Origin: Epiperipatus broadwayi
Taxonomy: Eukaryota; Onychophora; Udeonychophora; Euonychophora; Peripatidae
Reading direction: 5' to 3'
Length of the DNA: 64,000 nt
NCBI GenBank assembly: GCA_028023455.1
Contig: JAQFVV010006353.1
Span: 1,240,001 to 1,304,000 of the forward strand
Below are positions 21,362-34,195 of this stretch, piece after piece. The notes below the pieces were generated by a model. The model worked only from the letters and a program-made list of their open reading frames with translations, had not been told where the DNA came from and made no database searches. Each line of letters opens with the position of its first letter. Position 1 is the first letter of the stretch. The translations under genes and the position numbers were made by a program.

Positions 21362-22200
21362 ACCAGCATTTGCATAAGCTGAAAGGAGACAAACATTTGC
21401 ATTGAGTTTTGTAATCCAGTTGGTGGAAAATGTAAAAGTATGTGCATGTTATGGTCCAGAGAGGGAGATGGTGTTTGAAGATATGTCGATTCTCTCTGGG
21501 AAAGTGTTGAATAATTTTGCTTTATTATAATCATTTGCCATTCCAATATCAAGTTGCACTGCTGAGAGCATCTTGTACTGTTATATACCTGGTGCACCAG
21601 CATGGAGTTTTTTAGAATTAGCTATAGGCAGCTTTATTCGTTCATGGACTTGCATTCTTTTGTAGCACAATACATATAAAGGGATATAATTGACCCAATT
21701 AAATTTTCCTAGGACTTACATACTACTTTGACACTAAAAACTTCTTGCCAAATAAACATCAATATTCCCTTAAAGTGTACGTTTGCATAAGCTGAACGGA
21801 GATGAGCATTTTCATTAAGTCCTATAGTACAATTATGTTATGGTTTAGTGGCCATGTCTAGAAGATAGATGGCATCTGAAAATACGTTTATTCCCTCTAG
21901 GAATAAGTATAAAGTTAAATACTTGTTTTGCTACACCCAAGCCAGCAGCCATTTGATATGATTTTATTTTCATTCCATTATATATTTGGCAGTCCGATAA
22001 GTATTTATATATGCTGGGTGTATCTTGCACCATTACATATTTAGTACACTAATCTAATACTTTATATATTTAGATATAAGGAGTTTTATTCATGCATGCA
22101 CATGCATTATATTCTATCAAAATATAATTGCCCCGATTAATTTTCTTAAAGCTATAAACTGTTTTAACATTAAAAATTTCTTGCAAAGTGTAAAATAAAT
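21362..22200. repeat. Diverged tandem duplication, about 415-bp unit
   Basis: The two units begin TTTGCATAAGCTGAAAGGAGA (about 21369) and TTTGCATAAGCTGAACGGAGA (about 21783). They align through to GACACTAAAAACTTCTTGCC and AACATTAAAAATTTCTTGC. Minus-strand frames of 81 and 62 codons lie in matching parts, but their proteins differ and show no known domain. This may be a duplicated, decaying exon or simply a duplicated non-coding segment. Confidence 0.5.
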
Positions 22201-22989
22201 CAGTGATATTCAACAGATAATTCCCATATCGTATGCATATGAATAAATAACTCAATTCTCAAGTTTATCTCAACCACATATAATCATACACAATATAATA
22301 CCAAGATAAAGTTTCTTTACCATTTGTAGAAATATAGTAAAGAAGATATTACTTATTAGGATTGTCAAATGTTTTTCAGCGAAAATTGACTTTACTCTTT
22401 TTAGTCTTAGATGACTATTTACAAATGGTCGGCCGGGTTAATTATGGGGTTCTATGTTTGAAATGCAATAGGTCATAAACACAATAGATAGATGAATATT
22501 GAAGCCGGACTGTTTTTTTTTTTTAAAAAAAAAAATTGGACAATGTGTATTTTAAAAAATGTATATATTTCAGGAATAGAATCTAATCTTTAGGCTATTT
22601 TGAAAAAGATATTCCATGTAAATTTGTGGTAATTAATTATAAACTCTTGCTAATAATTTTCAATATATATATATAAAAAAAAACAATGCTCTGAATTTAT
22701 AAATCAGAAAAAATATTATTGAGTGCATTAAAAAAAAGTCAACCACATCAGATTTTCCTTTTGATATCTTTTAATTTAGTATTCCCAATTTAACTCATTT
22801 TTAAAATTAATACATAAAATATATTGCCTAGGAACTCCTCCAAAACAGATAGCTGTAGAAATAAATCTCAAGTCCAGTTGTTTACACATATATTATTATG
22901 TGAATAATACATTTCCTTTCAATTTCTTTACATAATCAGTAATAAGCTACAAGAAATGACTTCATATTTTTATTGAAGAAATTTGACTG

Positions 22990-23460
22990 GAGTCGAAGCT
23001 ATATGGCTTAAAACAAAGTTGAGAATTTCTGTGCATTTATATCCACGTTTTCAGTCTTCAAAAATCCTTTTATTATCTCCCCCCCCCCCAGTTCATTATC
23101 ACCAAAGATGTCTATCAGAAGTAGCATTGTTTTTTCATCCCCAATCCCAGATGTTTTGACAGATCGACTAATTTCTTCATATTTCCAATGTTCATCATAA
23201 AAATCCCCCAAATATTTTTACTTCTTTTTCTTTGCCACCAATTCTATGGTCCGTAAAGTTCCTCATATAACTTATCCTGTTTCTCTTTCGACTTCCTGCA
23301 TTCTGCGTCTGGAATCTAAATTTGTATTCTATTTCTATTTCCTTTCGTTAATACTCAAAGTCACAGACTTTATCCTAAATAGTATTTCTTCAATGCTGTC
23401 TATGTTGTTTTGTAGTTTGGATACCTTAATTTCTGTATAATTTTATATCTTTGTTAATCA
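22990..23460 (-). pseudogene. Coding-like minus-strand remnant, unknown
   Basis: The minus strand gives a run of hydrophilic, frame-consistent pieces: ESKFQNNIDSIEE-like helix-forming residues, then MGDFYDEHWKYEEISRSVKT and KTMLLLIDIFGDNELGGGE. Several stops and a poly-C run break it. The composition suits a decayed transposon protein. I do not recognise a family and this may be chance. Confidence 0.2.
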
Positions 23461-23664
23461 ATATTCATTTTCCATAACTTCACTTCCATTTTGCACACCA
23501 CATTATTTTTACCTTCTTTTCTCACCCCTCAAAATTGCATATTCATTTCAGCATTGCTATATCATTTCTAATGCAATTCCAAAGAAATTTACTATCAATT
23601 TTTCTTATTACAATGCTCTGTCAAGAACTCATCACAGTTGTTGCACTTTCATATAATCCATTTA

Positions 23665-24268
23665 TGATAACAATCAACCCTTAAACTATCAACAATCTCA
23701 ACCTGTAGTCAAGGTGGTCTGGTGTATTTAAATAGATACTAAGGATTGCAACTTGAGAAAAAAGTGTGAGATTAATAATGCAAAGAAGTTTAAACAAACA
23801 TCATTAATCAGGCAAATATAACCTGTTCTGAAAGCAGACTAATAAATAGTCAATTATAACATCCAGATTCTGAACACAGACTAATAAAGTTATTTATAAC
23901 TTCCAAATTCCGTATAAGAGTTGATTATTATCTGCAATTATAAATCTATTAAAGCCTTGATTAATTGGCTTTATTGTCTTAGTAAATATATACTTGATAT
24001 GGAATTTGGAAGTAATATATGACTATTTATTAGTCTGCTTTCAGAACAAGTTATATTTGCTTGATTAGTGAGGTTTTTAAAACTTCTTTGCATTATTATC
24101 TCACATTCCCTAGTCAAGTTGCAATCTTTAGCGTCTATATAAACTCATCAGACCATAGATAAGGATGATACCATCTTCATTGTTAAAGAAGTGTGCCTTG
24201 ACTACAGGTTGATATTCTACATTTATAAATCGATTCAAGCCTTGATTAATTGGCTTTACTATTTTAAT
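23665..24268. mobile_element. 604-bp foldback element with exact 14-bp TSD
   Basis: Flanked by ATATAATCCATTTA (23651-23664 and 24269-24282). Arms of about 160 bases (AACCTGTAGTCAAGGTGGTC ... AAAGCAGACTAATAAATAGT and inverse) surround a centre that includes GCCTTGATTAATTGGCTTTA. That word is repeated directly at the right end of the element as a tail. CTGATGAGTTTATATAGACG on the minus strand near 24140 resembles the first half of a hammerhead, but the GAAA box is not clear. Probably another PLE-like repeat. Confidence 0.65.
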
Positions 24269-25214
24269 ATATAATCCATTTAAACACTTTTTATTGATCT
24301 GCTATCTCATATAAGACAAAAGCTTCAAATATTTTGTTTACTTTTATTAAATATATGCATTCCATTTACCCTGGATGAGTTTATTATTCACAAGTTATGA
24401 CCCTTCTGTAATTCAATCCAAAAATATCTGAGGCACTTAGTCTTACTTTTAAAAATTAACGCAGGCACCATTATTACTCTTAAATCATTCAATGCAATTA
24501 CTTGTTATATGAAAAACATGCCAAATTTTTGATCATCATCATTTTATTGTTTGGCTTTGTCTCAACTCTAATTTCCATTTATCATGCAACTGTTTTCACA
24601 TTATCATGCAAATAGTTAATTTTTTTCTACTTTTCTAAGATGTACATTCTCAATTTTGCATTCTTTTTGTTAATTAACCTTTACCATTAATTACTAATAT
24701 CGTTTAGACTTCGCAATAAATTTATTTTTATATTTCTTCCCACTAAACACGTTTCCCATGTCAGATTCATACTTTTTATATATATATTTTTTTAAAAAAG
24801 CCATTTCATAAGGAGCCGACAGATACCTATCACTAATCATGTATGAAAAGGAACCATTATCTATCGCTAATCTTTCTATCCTAATCTCCATTTCCTTTAA
24901 CAATGATACTAACAAATTAAATTGTTTCAATCATATTTTTACTTCTAAATGTCCATTAATTTGGTACTTTTTCTAGTTCAAAAGACAGTCTAAATAATAT
25001 ATTTAATGTTCTGAATGCAGCATGTAAAGATTTGGGTTTAATAATTATATTTAAAAAACTCGCGTTCTTTATCAGCCAGTAACAGAAGAAAAATTCTCAA
25101 CAGTTTTTAGCTTAAATGGTTATTGACTTGAGAAGGTAAACTAATTTAAATACTTTAATAATTTTATAAGTAGAAAGATGAACTTAGATATTGAGATCCA
25201 ATACTGACTCCAAT

Positions 25215-25852
25215 GTGCTGTAGCTGCATTTAACAAGTTAAAAATAGGATAGTCATCACAAACAACTTATCCATATATACAGCTAATATTTTGCTAAGTT
25301 TATTCTATGGACATGAGATTTGGTCAATCTATTGATGTAATTTTTATAAAGCGAGTAGAAAAATAGATTGCTCCATAAAAAATTTTAAAAAAATAATGGC
25401 AAGCTTATAAAAACAATCAATACGTTCTTCAACTCGCTGGATGTGATATTATAGAATTCATTATTGTAAAATACCTTTAGTGGATTGGACATGTAAAACA
25501 AATGAATAACGTAAGATTTCCTAAAAGGTATTTTAGGATGGATTTGAGCCTGGGTTTCATGACAAAAGTAGACCTTGTTTACGTTATAAGGATTACCTCA
25601 AAGACATTCTAAGGAGATGTAATATAGATTGTTTCCAATTGGAAGACATGGCAGAGAATAGAAATACATTAGGTCGCCATAATTAAATATGGTGTCGAAG
25701 TATTTCAGAAAGAAAAGGTTTCTACTGATGAAATTAAAAGACAGCATTCCGAAATATCAAATATAAAGAAAAATGGACGAGCATGTTCTAAATGTGGACA
25801 TATTTATAGTTCACAGATTGATTTGTATAGTCATTACAAAACTCATTCCTAA
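25215..25852 (+). pseudogene. LINE C-terminal fragment with zinc-finger tail
   Basis: Across frameshifts the plus strand gives, in order: AAFNKLKNRIVITNNLSI, LFYGHEIWS (compare LLYGCETWT), a WIGHVKQMNNVRFPKRYF motif, YVIRITSKTF, and a last block KYGVEVFQKEKVSTDEIKR. It ends CSKCGHIYSSQIDLYSHYKTHS, a C2H2-like finger that closes many non-LTR retrotransposon polyproteins. This is the best copy of the family found at 75, 6640 and 34840. Reverse transcriptase proper lies upstream and is missing, so the copy is 5'-truncated or eroded. Confidence 0.75.
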
Positions 25853-26786
25853 AACCTTTTTATTTCCTTTGTAGTTGGAATATTCATATTTGTTTAAGAG
25901 TGACAACAGCATATATGTATTCATAACAAATTATTCTTATAAATACCTAATTATATTTGAAGCCCCAATTCTATTTCCATAATCTCAATGCTTGTCTACC
26001 ACTTATTCTTATCCACCCAATTGACTTTTTTTAAGAGAAATATTTTAATGTTTTCCTTATTTCAGCTGACACAAAAATTAATAAAAAATATTGACTACCA
26101 ATCTACTATAACGATTGACGGAACCTCCCGAACCTATCCGCCATGCCAGGGCACCACTTGGCTATTCAAACCTAGAAAATTTATAAAGGCATCAGATATA
26201 CATGGGTGAGGTTCAATTTTTATCGAACCGAAAGCCCCAGTCATAAGCTCAGGGGAAGCAGAGCTTTAAATATCACTTTGAATATTTAAAATTTCTAATT
26301 CTGATTTTAAAAAATATGAATAAAATAAGTTACTGCCAAAATTTAATTCAACAAAACATTTATCATTATGCACACATACACATTAATACAAACATCAGAA
26401 GATTAAATTAACTATTAAATATATTTGATTTAAATTATACGCACATACGGAAGCATTTAATAGATTTAATACAATTTTAGTAAACGTAAATATGCTACAT
26501 AGAATATGCATATAACTAACCCAATCCCTTTTAACCTTAGTCTACATTTTTGTGTTTAAACCAATGTTAGCTTACTGATATACCGATGTTACCAATGGAA
26601 AAGCATAACAATCATGCTGACAGAAATTTACATCTGTAGCATGATATCATTAGAAAAATAATGACTCATGGTGGGAAGGAATGAGCATCTTCCCCGGGAT
26701 CATTAATAAATTTCACCAACAGAAAAAATCCACTGCCCAATTGGTGATAGAAAATGAAATTATTGAGATTTTATAAGATATGCTCT

Positions 26787-27210
26787 TATTTTATATAGCG
26801 CATGTTTATAAATTGTAATACACTAAAGATCAGCCTTTCAAGCTATTGTGCGTGCACTTTTTACGAGTGTTAATAATAAATGAATACTTTCACTCCCAAC
26901 ACAAGATATAGTATTTATGAAAGAATAAAATGAATCCACTTATTCTTTCCAACCCAAATGCTTATATATGGGCAAATCTTAAGTACTGGAAGTGAAAGCA
27001 TGAGGATAGACCGCTCACTTCTCACGCTTTCACTTCCAGTACTTAAGATTTGCCCATATATAAGAATTTGGGTTGGAAAGAATAAGTGGATTCATTTTAT
27101 TCTTTCTTAAATACTATATCTTGTGTTGGGAGTGAAAGTATTCATTTATTATTAACACTCGTAAAAAGTGCATGCACAATAGCTTGAAAGGCTGATCTTT
27201 AGTGTATTAC
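26787..27210 (-). mobile_element. Family D long hairpin with 12-bp TSD
   Basis: Flanked by AAGATATGCTCT (26775-26786) and AAGATATGTTCT (27211-27222), 11 of 12 identical. Arms of about 180 bases are almost identical inverses from CTAAAGATCAGCC to TACTTAAGATTTGCCC, with a loop of about 40 bases. A one-sided tail TTTTATATAGCGCATGTTTA lies on the left, so the element is asymmetric and its sense strand is minus. No hammerhead core or coding sequence is visible. Confidence 0.8.
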
Positions 27211-27222
27211 AAGATATGTTCT

Positions 27223-30190
27223 ATAAATGGGGATAGTGGTCTTTGTGGCTTACTATCCCAACCTGAGCATAAGAAAATCAATGGTATAGAAAATACGTCT
27301 ACGACCATTGATAACACGATGGCTACATTTTTGGGGCCATACGTTCAGGTGGGTATTATGCCCTGTATGCTAACATGCCATAATGGAACGAGTATCTAAT
27401 GCATCTACCCAGATTACACTGACATAAAACATCCATACATCAATCCACCAGCACTGAACCCACAATCAACCCACTTAAACTCACATAATCTTACGAATCT
27501 AAGCAGCCATTTACACCCATTTTCACATAATTAATTTAAAAGAAATTTACGAGAATGGAAATGATATTAAACACACATATAAAAAAATATAATAAATAAT
27601 TTAAAATTTTAGTCAGATAAGAGAGAGATTTCTTTTAAAAATTAAGTGATACTTAAAATTAATACTTAAAAAGTTTGTATTATATAATTAATGTTCATAT
27701 TTCATTTAAAGCAAAAGTTTATACATTCCAATGCTGTAGGTTTATTGAAGTTCATCTTTGCGGTCCTTGATGCATCACACAATTCAAAGTTCTTTCCATT
27801 TCATATTGTTCTAGGTGGAGACAAGTCTGTCGTTTGCTGCTTTCTGGAAACCATTACTCTGGAGGTTGCCTCAGCTGGTACAAATACGGGAAACAATTTA
27901 TTATATGACCCCTACATTTTAGAGATCCACAATACACTTATAAATATATTTCAATAACATGCAATCAGCAAGAGCAATCCAAATCTCCACTTAAAAGTTT
28001 TCTTTCTATATCATTTTGAATTATTATCAAATTCCAGGATCGATCTTGCCTGGTTTGACACTGTTCTTATTGGCGATGATAACTTTTCTCTGTGAACTGT
28101 GTGTTTATTTCCATCGTTATTGGCCAGCTTGCTTTAGAGCAGGAACTCAAAATTTTATCACTAGTATTTTTTAATTTATCTCTTATCTGACTTTATGCCC
28201 AAGAAGCCTGTTTGCTGTTACATGATTATAGAAAATAATTTCCATTCTAAAATTAAAAATAACTTTCAACTTTAACTAATTAACAGCTTTTTTTCTACTC
28301 TTCTATATTAAAATCAATTTTGTTTTTAAATTTTTAACTTTAAATGATTATATAATTAGTTTGCTATCTGCACATTATATATATTAATTTAAATAAAATT
28401 ATTAAATTTTTATATATTTCTATTTGAGGGTGATTTTATTTAGATTTTTTTTTTCACTTTCATTTGAAAGTGATGTAACGGCATATATGTATCCCGTTAC
28501 ACTACTTGAATGAAATCTGTTCAACATCTCTTCCAAGTTATGTTTTTCCATCCAATTCCTAGTTCTATTGAACATTATATATGCTCCAACTCCTGATTCT
28601 ATCTAACATTATATATTCGAGTATATTAATCCACTATAAATGGAATACTCCTAATCTATAACTCTTCTTAATATTGAGCTCTTTTCTTGTTCCTTTATAT
28701 TGAACAAAATCAATGTTCTATTTGATTCACAATATGGTATGTTTTTGTTTTTAAAACTTTCTCTTAAATCAGTCTTTGCAAATGTTTACAAAATTAATAA
28801 CATTTAGCAGTATTCTTCTTGTTTTTCCCTTTTAAAATCTACATATTGCCTCTTCATTCTTACAAAGAATATTAAAAGTCTTCCAAGCCTTTGTATTAGA
28901 AACATATCAATATATCCTTTTTCCCGTCACATTCAACAAACCCTATTCGCAGTGATTAACATCTACGCATTCTAGAATCTAATTTTTTTTAGTAAAGACT
29001 GAAGTAAAAAAAAACCAATCTAATTTGATGCAATCAAATTTTTGATAAAAAGAACAAACTTAATTCTAGACGAAAGTAGCTATTACCTAATATAAACATA
29101 ATGTAATCTTGAGAAGTTGTAATACTTTGTATTGGTACATATTTCATAATAATATATTGCAATGAATTTTACAGAATCTAAAATATATTATTTCAATTGA
29201 TGTATATTTCCAAAATTATAAATTACATAAAGTAAATTGAAATTTTAATACATTATTATTTATGTTTTTTAAATTCTGAATAGCCCTTCAAAGTTAATTT
29301 GATGAAATTAAGAAAAAGTATATGTGCAATATTTGTTGGTGTATAGATACTAAAGTAATACCCTGTTCTCTTTTTAGACATATAGAAAGTTTCTAATTAT
29401 CCAAATAATTTCCATCTTTACGGTTTTTATTGAAATGATTTGGATTCTCAAAAATAAAAATTACATGATTTTAGTAAATTATATAAGGAAAAACTTTTTA
29501 AACAACTATAAAGATACTGAAAAAAAGACCATCTTCATTTCGGCCTTTTACATTCCACACCATTTTTTAATTAATAATTGCCACATATACCTTCTACATA
29601 GCTGACAATCAATATATAAAAAAAAAGTCTTATTCAACAACCTTATACAAATTTGGCTTCTGTCTGCATACTTTTATGTAATCAGATATCATACAATTTA
29701 ATCCGCTGAACAAAAGATCTACTTTCTAACAGAATCCCTTTGAAGGTTAACCATCTATTTTAAAACTATTGTACAATGGAAATCATTATGAAAGTACATC
29801 AAAATATACACCATTTGCAACATTTTTACAGCTGAAATTTAGAATTTTTCTCAGCAAAACAAAACACATATTAGGCTTTTGAATATATCAATACTGATAA
29901 ATACATGATTATCTCTTTTATTTTAATTATTAAACAAAAGCACTTATTTTAATAGTCAAAAATCCGCAAATTTGTTAAATATCTTTGCAAGCACGCCTAC
30001 TGTTCAGACATTTGTAATTAAAAAATAACATTACACCTCTCTATAGTTTAGCATAGTAATAGAAAGATGGACTCGAGAATTAAGAACTCCTGGATCAATA
30101 CTTTCAAATAAAGAAAAAAACATCTTAGTTTCAGATAACTGGATAAAATATCACTTAATCTGATATTTGGATGCTCGAATGTCATATAAT
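27223..30190. other. Long stretch without a supported feature
   Basis: 27210-27530 is somewhat richer in G+C but no protein is recognisable. An 88-codon plus frame at 27691-27957 has no family feature. The rest is A/T-rich. Confidence 0.4.
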
Positions 30191-30199
30191 CTTCTAAGC

Positions 30200-30676
30200 C
30201 AGGGGTGGGCAAATAGCGGCCCGAGGGCCACATGCGGCCCGCTAAGAGTTTTTATGCGGCCCTCCAAGACAATCAGAAAAATCCACCTTGGACTGAGATT
30301 TCCTTCCTGTTGCATATTTTCCACTAGAATGGCGACATCAATATACATGCACAGTGTAGATACAATGTGCAGTGCTTTTCCAGTTGATCTGATTAATTTC
30401 AATTTTGTCTTTGCATTAGCAAATATATATATTTCCAACTTTTGTGAAACCATGAATGCTCCAAAAAAATGTAAAATTGGTAATGAATGGCATGTGTTTA
30501 ATGAAGAATGGACAAACAAATATTTCTTTGGTAATACAGGGAATAAAGCAGTGTGTTTATTATGTCATGAAAAAAAGATGCGGCCCTCCGTTAACCTTCG
30601 CTTCCACAAAGTGGCCCCTGATGCGGCCCTCCACCAACCTATGCGGCCCCCGAGCCAAAACAATTGCCCACCCCTG
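30200..30676 (+). mobile_element. GTF2IRD2-type hAT, internally deleted
   Basis: Terminal inverted repeats CAGGGGTGGGCAAATAGCGG and (reverse complement of the right end) CAGGGGTGGGCAATTGTTTT bound a 477-bp element. The flanking 8-mers are TTCTAAGC (30192-30199) and TTTTAAGC (30677-30684), 7 of 8. It still encodes the start of a GTF2IRD2-like transposase: KCKIGNEWHVFNEEWTNKYF then NKAVCLLCHEKK, the first half of a BED-like finger. It then jumps to the right end, so it is a non-autonomous deletion derivative. Confidence 0.85.
30453..30580 (+). pseudogene. N-terminal transposase remnant (GTF2IRD2-like)
   Basis: About 40 codons in the frame of MNAPKKCKIGNEWHVFNEEW, then KYFFGNTGNKAVCLLCHEKK. This matches the family pattern EEWT-KYFF-...-PVCLIC. 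The second zinc-binding half (NLRRHYETKH) is absent because of the internal deletion. A near copy is at 40150-40300. Confidence 0.7.
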
Positions 30677-31059
30677 TTTTAAGCAATTATGCAAATACAC
30701 ATTTCTAATTGTAATGATCAATGCAATGTTTTTAGTTACTGATCATATTCTATTTACATCAAAAATTTACACTTTCGTCAAAGCTACTATTATATTTTCT
30801 TTGGATGTGTGTTTCCATCATCCAATTATCAGTCTACTACTTTAAGATTATTCAAAAGTTTAAATTATTTCCTATTTCTTAACTGTTATAATAGCTTTCA
30901 CATACTAACTGTAGCCATATTGAGCTCATTCCATTATAAAGAGCATTATGTGACTACAATAATTAGCATTTTACAGTAACAATTTTTTTTTTCTCACTCC
31001 AGTTATATCTAGAGTAATCGATAGATGCTAGTATTTAATTAATTCCTACCCAGAGTTGT

Positions 31060-31335
31060 CCTAATCATATCTTCAGATTAATTTCCAAATTACGGTTCCC
31101 ATGATAGTAAATGAGTTTTGGGTCTGGGTTTAGTGTCTGGATTCTTTTGGATCTAAGGCAACCTCCTTCTAGCAGTCTGGGATATGTATAGGAGAGTCCT
31201 AGACAGGGATCTATTATGCAGTAGTATCTATTGATTACTCGTGCTTACACTAAGTGGCACATTGGTGTGTGAAAGAATATTTGTCACTGAAAAGCATTAT
31301 GTAAACTGGGGTCATATGATGTTTAGCTAGTTCAT
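31060..31335. repeat. Highly decayed family A copy
   Basis: Contains GGAGAGTCCTAGACAGGGAT, TATCTATTGATTACTCGTGC, CTAAGTGGCAC and a tail GTAAACTGGGGTCATATGAT, in the order of family A. The hammerhead region is not readable. Confidence 0.5.
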
Positions 31336-32390
31336 AATAATTAATGTTGATGGTTAATTTGAAAGTAGTGGCAAACTGCAATTTGAAAAGCGTGTGGGTT
31401 GTTTTTTTAAGTTAGATGAACAATCCTTATTGTCCCATTTCTTTATTAACATCATTGCTTTTAGCATTTTTTTCTTTCATATAAACATCTTTTGTATTGG
31501 AAAATTTATTACTGTAGTTCTTTCAATGATTCCAGTTATTTTGGAGAAATTTTTATTAACCAATTCTATTTTTATATTCTTCCGAGTTATATTTTACAAT
31601 ACCCTTTTTGATTCAAAACAATTACCATTGTGTAAAAAATTATAAACATGTACTTTTTTATGATTTAATAAAATCACAAACCGAGGTTAATGTATTTATT
31701 TCTGAATAAATATCTGAATCAAAATTTTATTTTATTTTAAAATTAAAGTTATGTTTTTGATAATAACAACCACCACAGATTCAAAAATTTTTTAAATAAT
31801 TGTGTTGACTTGCAAAAGAAATAGTCATTACTTGTCTGCTATATTGTATATACTATAACGCCCATTTTTTTTTGGCTACATTCAAACTTGTAGAGTATTG
31901 GACATTTAATTTTGAATGCGGACAATCCATAGCTGCTTAACACCAATTTTATTGGTTGCTTTTGATTTTTCAAATTAATTAAATATAAGATTTGCCAATA
32001 TTATATTTTATTTCTTTTATATAAATTATAATAAATAAGAAAAATCATATACAATAGCCACATAAATATAAGTATATTAATAATAATTACATATGAAAAG
32101 ACTTTGCACACAACTTCGTGCTCTTTCCAAATGTTAAATCATCAATTTTAACGATAACCAATTATTTGCAAATAGAAAAACAAGTAATATTCTATAATAT
32201 AAGTAAAATAACAACAATAATAAAATAAAACATCAGTAAAATAGAATAAAACCTTCATATAGAAATCCAATATAACAAAACAAAGAATTGATTACATAAC
32301 ATAATATACAGAATATAATACATACATTATACAATTTTATATACACTATATATATTTCAGATCTTTTTAAAAGTTAACTTTTAGATAAAT

Positions 32391-32526
32391 GCTTAGCTAG
32401 AGTTGGTTTTTTGAATCTGGTATCCTAACTCCTCACTGAAGAGAGCCATAACTCGAAATCGGTCTGGGGATGGGGACAATCCTAGATAAAGATGATTTGA
32501 ATGCTTCCCTTTGTAGCATTTATCAT
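32391..32526 (+). repeat. Short element around a complete HHR
   Basis: Ends GATAAATGCT and AGCATTTATC are inverse to each other. The inside holds a hammerhead followed by ATCCTAGATAAAGATGATTT, which parallels the GGATGAGTAGGCACTAGAT that follows the hammerhead in family A. A diverged relative of family A. Confidence 0.55.
32430..32470 (+). ncRNA. Complete hammerhead ribozyme, GUC site
   Basis: Stem I strand TCCTCA (32430-32435), CTGAAGA (32436-32442), stem II GAG/CTC with loop CCATAA (32443-32454), GAAA (32455-32458). A two-base-pair stem III A-U, U-G follows around CG, then H17 = C at 32464. TGGGGA (32465-32470) pairs with TCCTCA (five Watson-Crick pairs and one wobble). Predicted cleavage is after 32464. 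All core letters are intact. The tiny stem III suggests a dimer would be needed, as reported for PLE hammerheads. Confidence 0.85.
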
Positions 32527-33289
32527 AAAAATAAATTTACAATCATTAATAAAAGTATATAGTTAAACACACACACACATTAAAAAGACCATTAATAAAA
32601 CTGCATACCATACAGTTCCAATTATTGATAATTAACTGTAACAAAAATATAGTAAAAATGGTGTAAAAAAAATAAATCTTGTAAATTGATATCCTACTTG
32701 TTTTCTTTTTTTATAACCACATTTGAATCCATTTATTTTTCTTACTCATCTATAATATACTGTATATACAAATTTAATGACTTGAATATAAAAAATCTGA
32801 AGATCGCATCTCCTTTCACATAATAAAATATAAACAGTTAACATTGGAACACTAGTTATATATAAATAAATGTTATAATTAAATAGAAATTAGTTTCAGA
32901 ATCAAACTGTACATTATTATACAAACTATACCAGAAATAAAATTTAAATTGTCCTTACAATTAAAAATAATCTCCTGAATAATTAAAAATTGGAACATTA
33001 AATTGTAATAATTATGCATCATGGAAAATGCAGATAGAAGGAGTTCTTAGAAAGCAAGATAACTAGATTTATACAAATAGACCTACATTAGAGTTAAAGT
33101 TCAATGATGATAATAAAACAAATCATGCTAAAAAAAGTTCAATGATAATAATAAAACAAATCGTGCTAAAATTGTTGAATAGAATACTATTTATATAAAC
33201 ATTGTGGCTTAAAAATATGACCTAATATGATGTTGCTGCAAGATGTCATCCAACCAAAAAAGAATTATGGAATATTAATAAACTTTACA

Positions 33290-33550
33290 CGAAATTCTGA
33301 TCAAATTTCTTTTCCAGTTCCAACATAAAGCCATCTGGATTTGAGCTCCCTAGACATTACTGTAGTTTTGACAACTGATTTTGGATAACTTATGGTCAAT
33401 GTACTCATTGCTTCGTAAATAAAACTTAAAACCATTGATTTATATAGATATGATCAAACACAAACTATGGGCCACATAGTTAATGACTATCAAATCCATG
33501 GATATAGCGGCAAAATTGAAAAAATAAAACTACTAAGGAATCTATCTCCT
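33290..33550 (+). pseudogene. LINE C-terminal fragment (QTMxHIV family)
   Basis: Plus-strand pieces NIKPSGFELPRHYCS, TYGQCTHC, then IDLYRYDQTQTMGHIVNDYQ follow the order of a common non-LTR retrotransposon C-terminus (PSGFDLPR ... RTGHGRC ... CDCG ... QTM-HIV--CP). The zinc-binding cysteines are lost (DLYRYD for CDCG). It is the same family as 62110-62770 but a different one from 25215-25852. Confidence 0.65.
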
Positions 33551-34195
33551 AGTTAGAATCTCTACCAATTAGTTCCCCTGTGATATTTTGTTAATAATTA
33601 AACTGTCTTTTTAAAAAAATCATAACTGAAATAAATAATAAAAAGGTTCATCACTCACTAGGTCATATGACATCCAAGCATGGAAGTGACAGCTTATGCT
33701 CTCAAGTATCACTCTACCATTTCATCTGACTACAAGGATAACATAATTTAATAAAAATCAGATAGTGGTAGTATCATTTAAATGTACCATGAAAGAAAAA
33801 AATATTTATAAATATTACAACTATGCCACTGAATCGGTGATATTTTAAGGCCAATGTAAAGAGTGATTATATCGTGTATGTGTCAAATATCAGGATATAC
33901 ATTATTTTTAATTAATACGGCACAGCTACGGAGAACAAGCAGAATGCAATTCTTTTATAAAACTTTGAATTTTTTTCCCAAAGGAGTAGATCATTTAATT
34001 CATCAATGATATTTGCAAATCGGATATTAATTTATTAAGTGAATGCTTAAGTTTCCTAAATTTAAAGATTTGCTTGAAAGAAGGCATGGCCCTGTATCTG
34101 TAATCTGCACAAAAATGCGATTTCCTTTTTAAAATCATTTTCACATTCAAATAAGTTATGAAATACAATATATACAGATATATAAAAAATTAAAT

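Noticed and set aside
24694-24930. 78-codon minus frame starting MKQFNLLVSLLKEMEIRIER
   Set aside because: Helix-like composition, but no family match and no neighbours; kept out for lack of support.
27691-27957. 88-codon plus frame
   Set aside because: No recognisable domain, signal or homologous copy.
30151-30519. 122-codon minus-strand frame
   Set aside because: Antisense shadow of the hAT element at 30200-30676; no domain.
30167-30682. 171-codon plus-strand frame, the second longest in the window
   Set aside because: It runs through the hAT terminal repeats at both ends and reads in mixed frames. Only the short transposase N-terminus inside it (30453-30580) matches a family.
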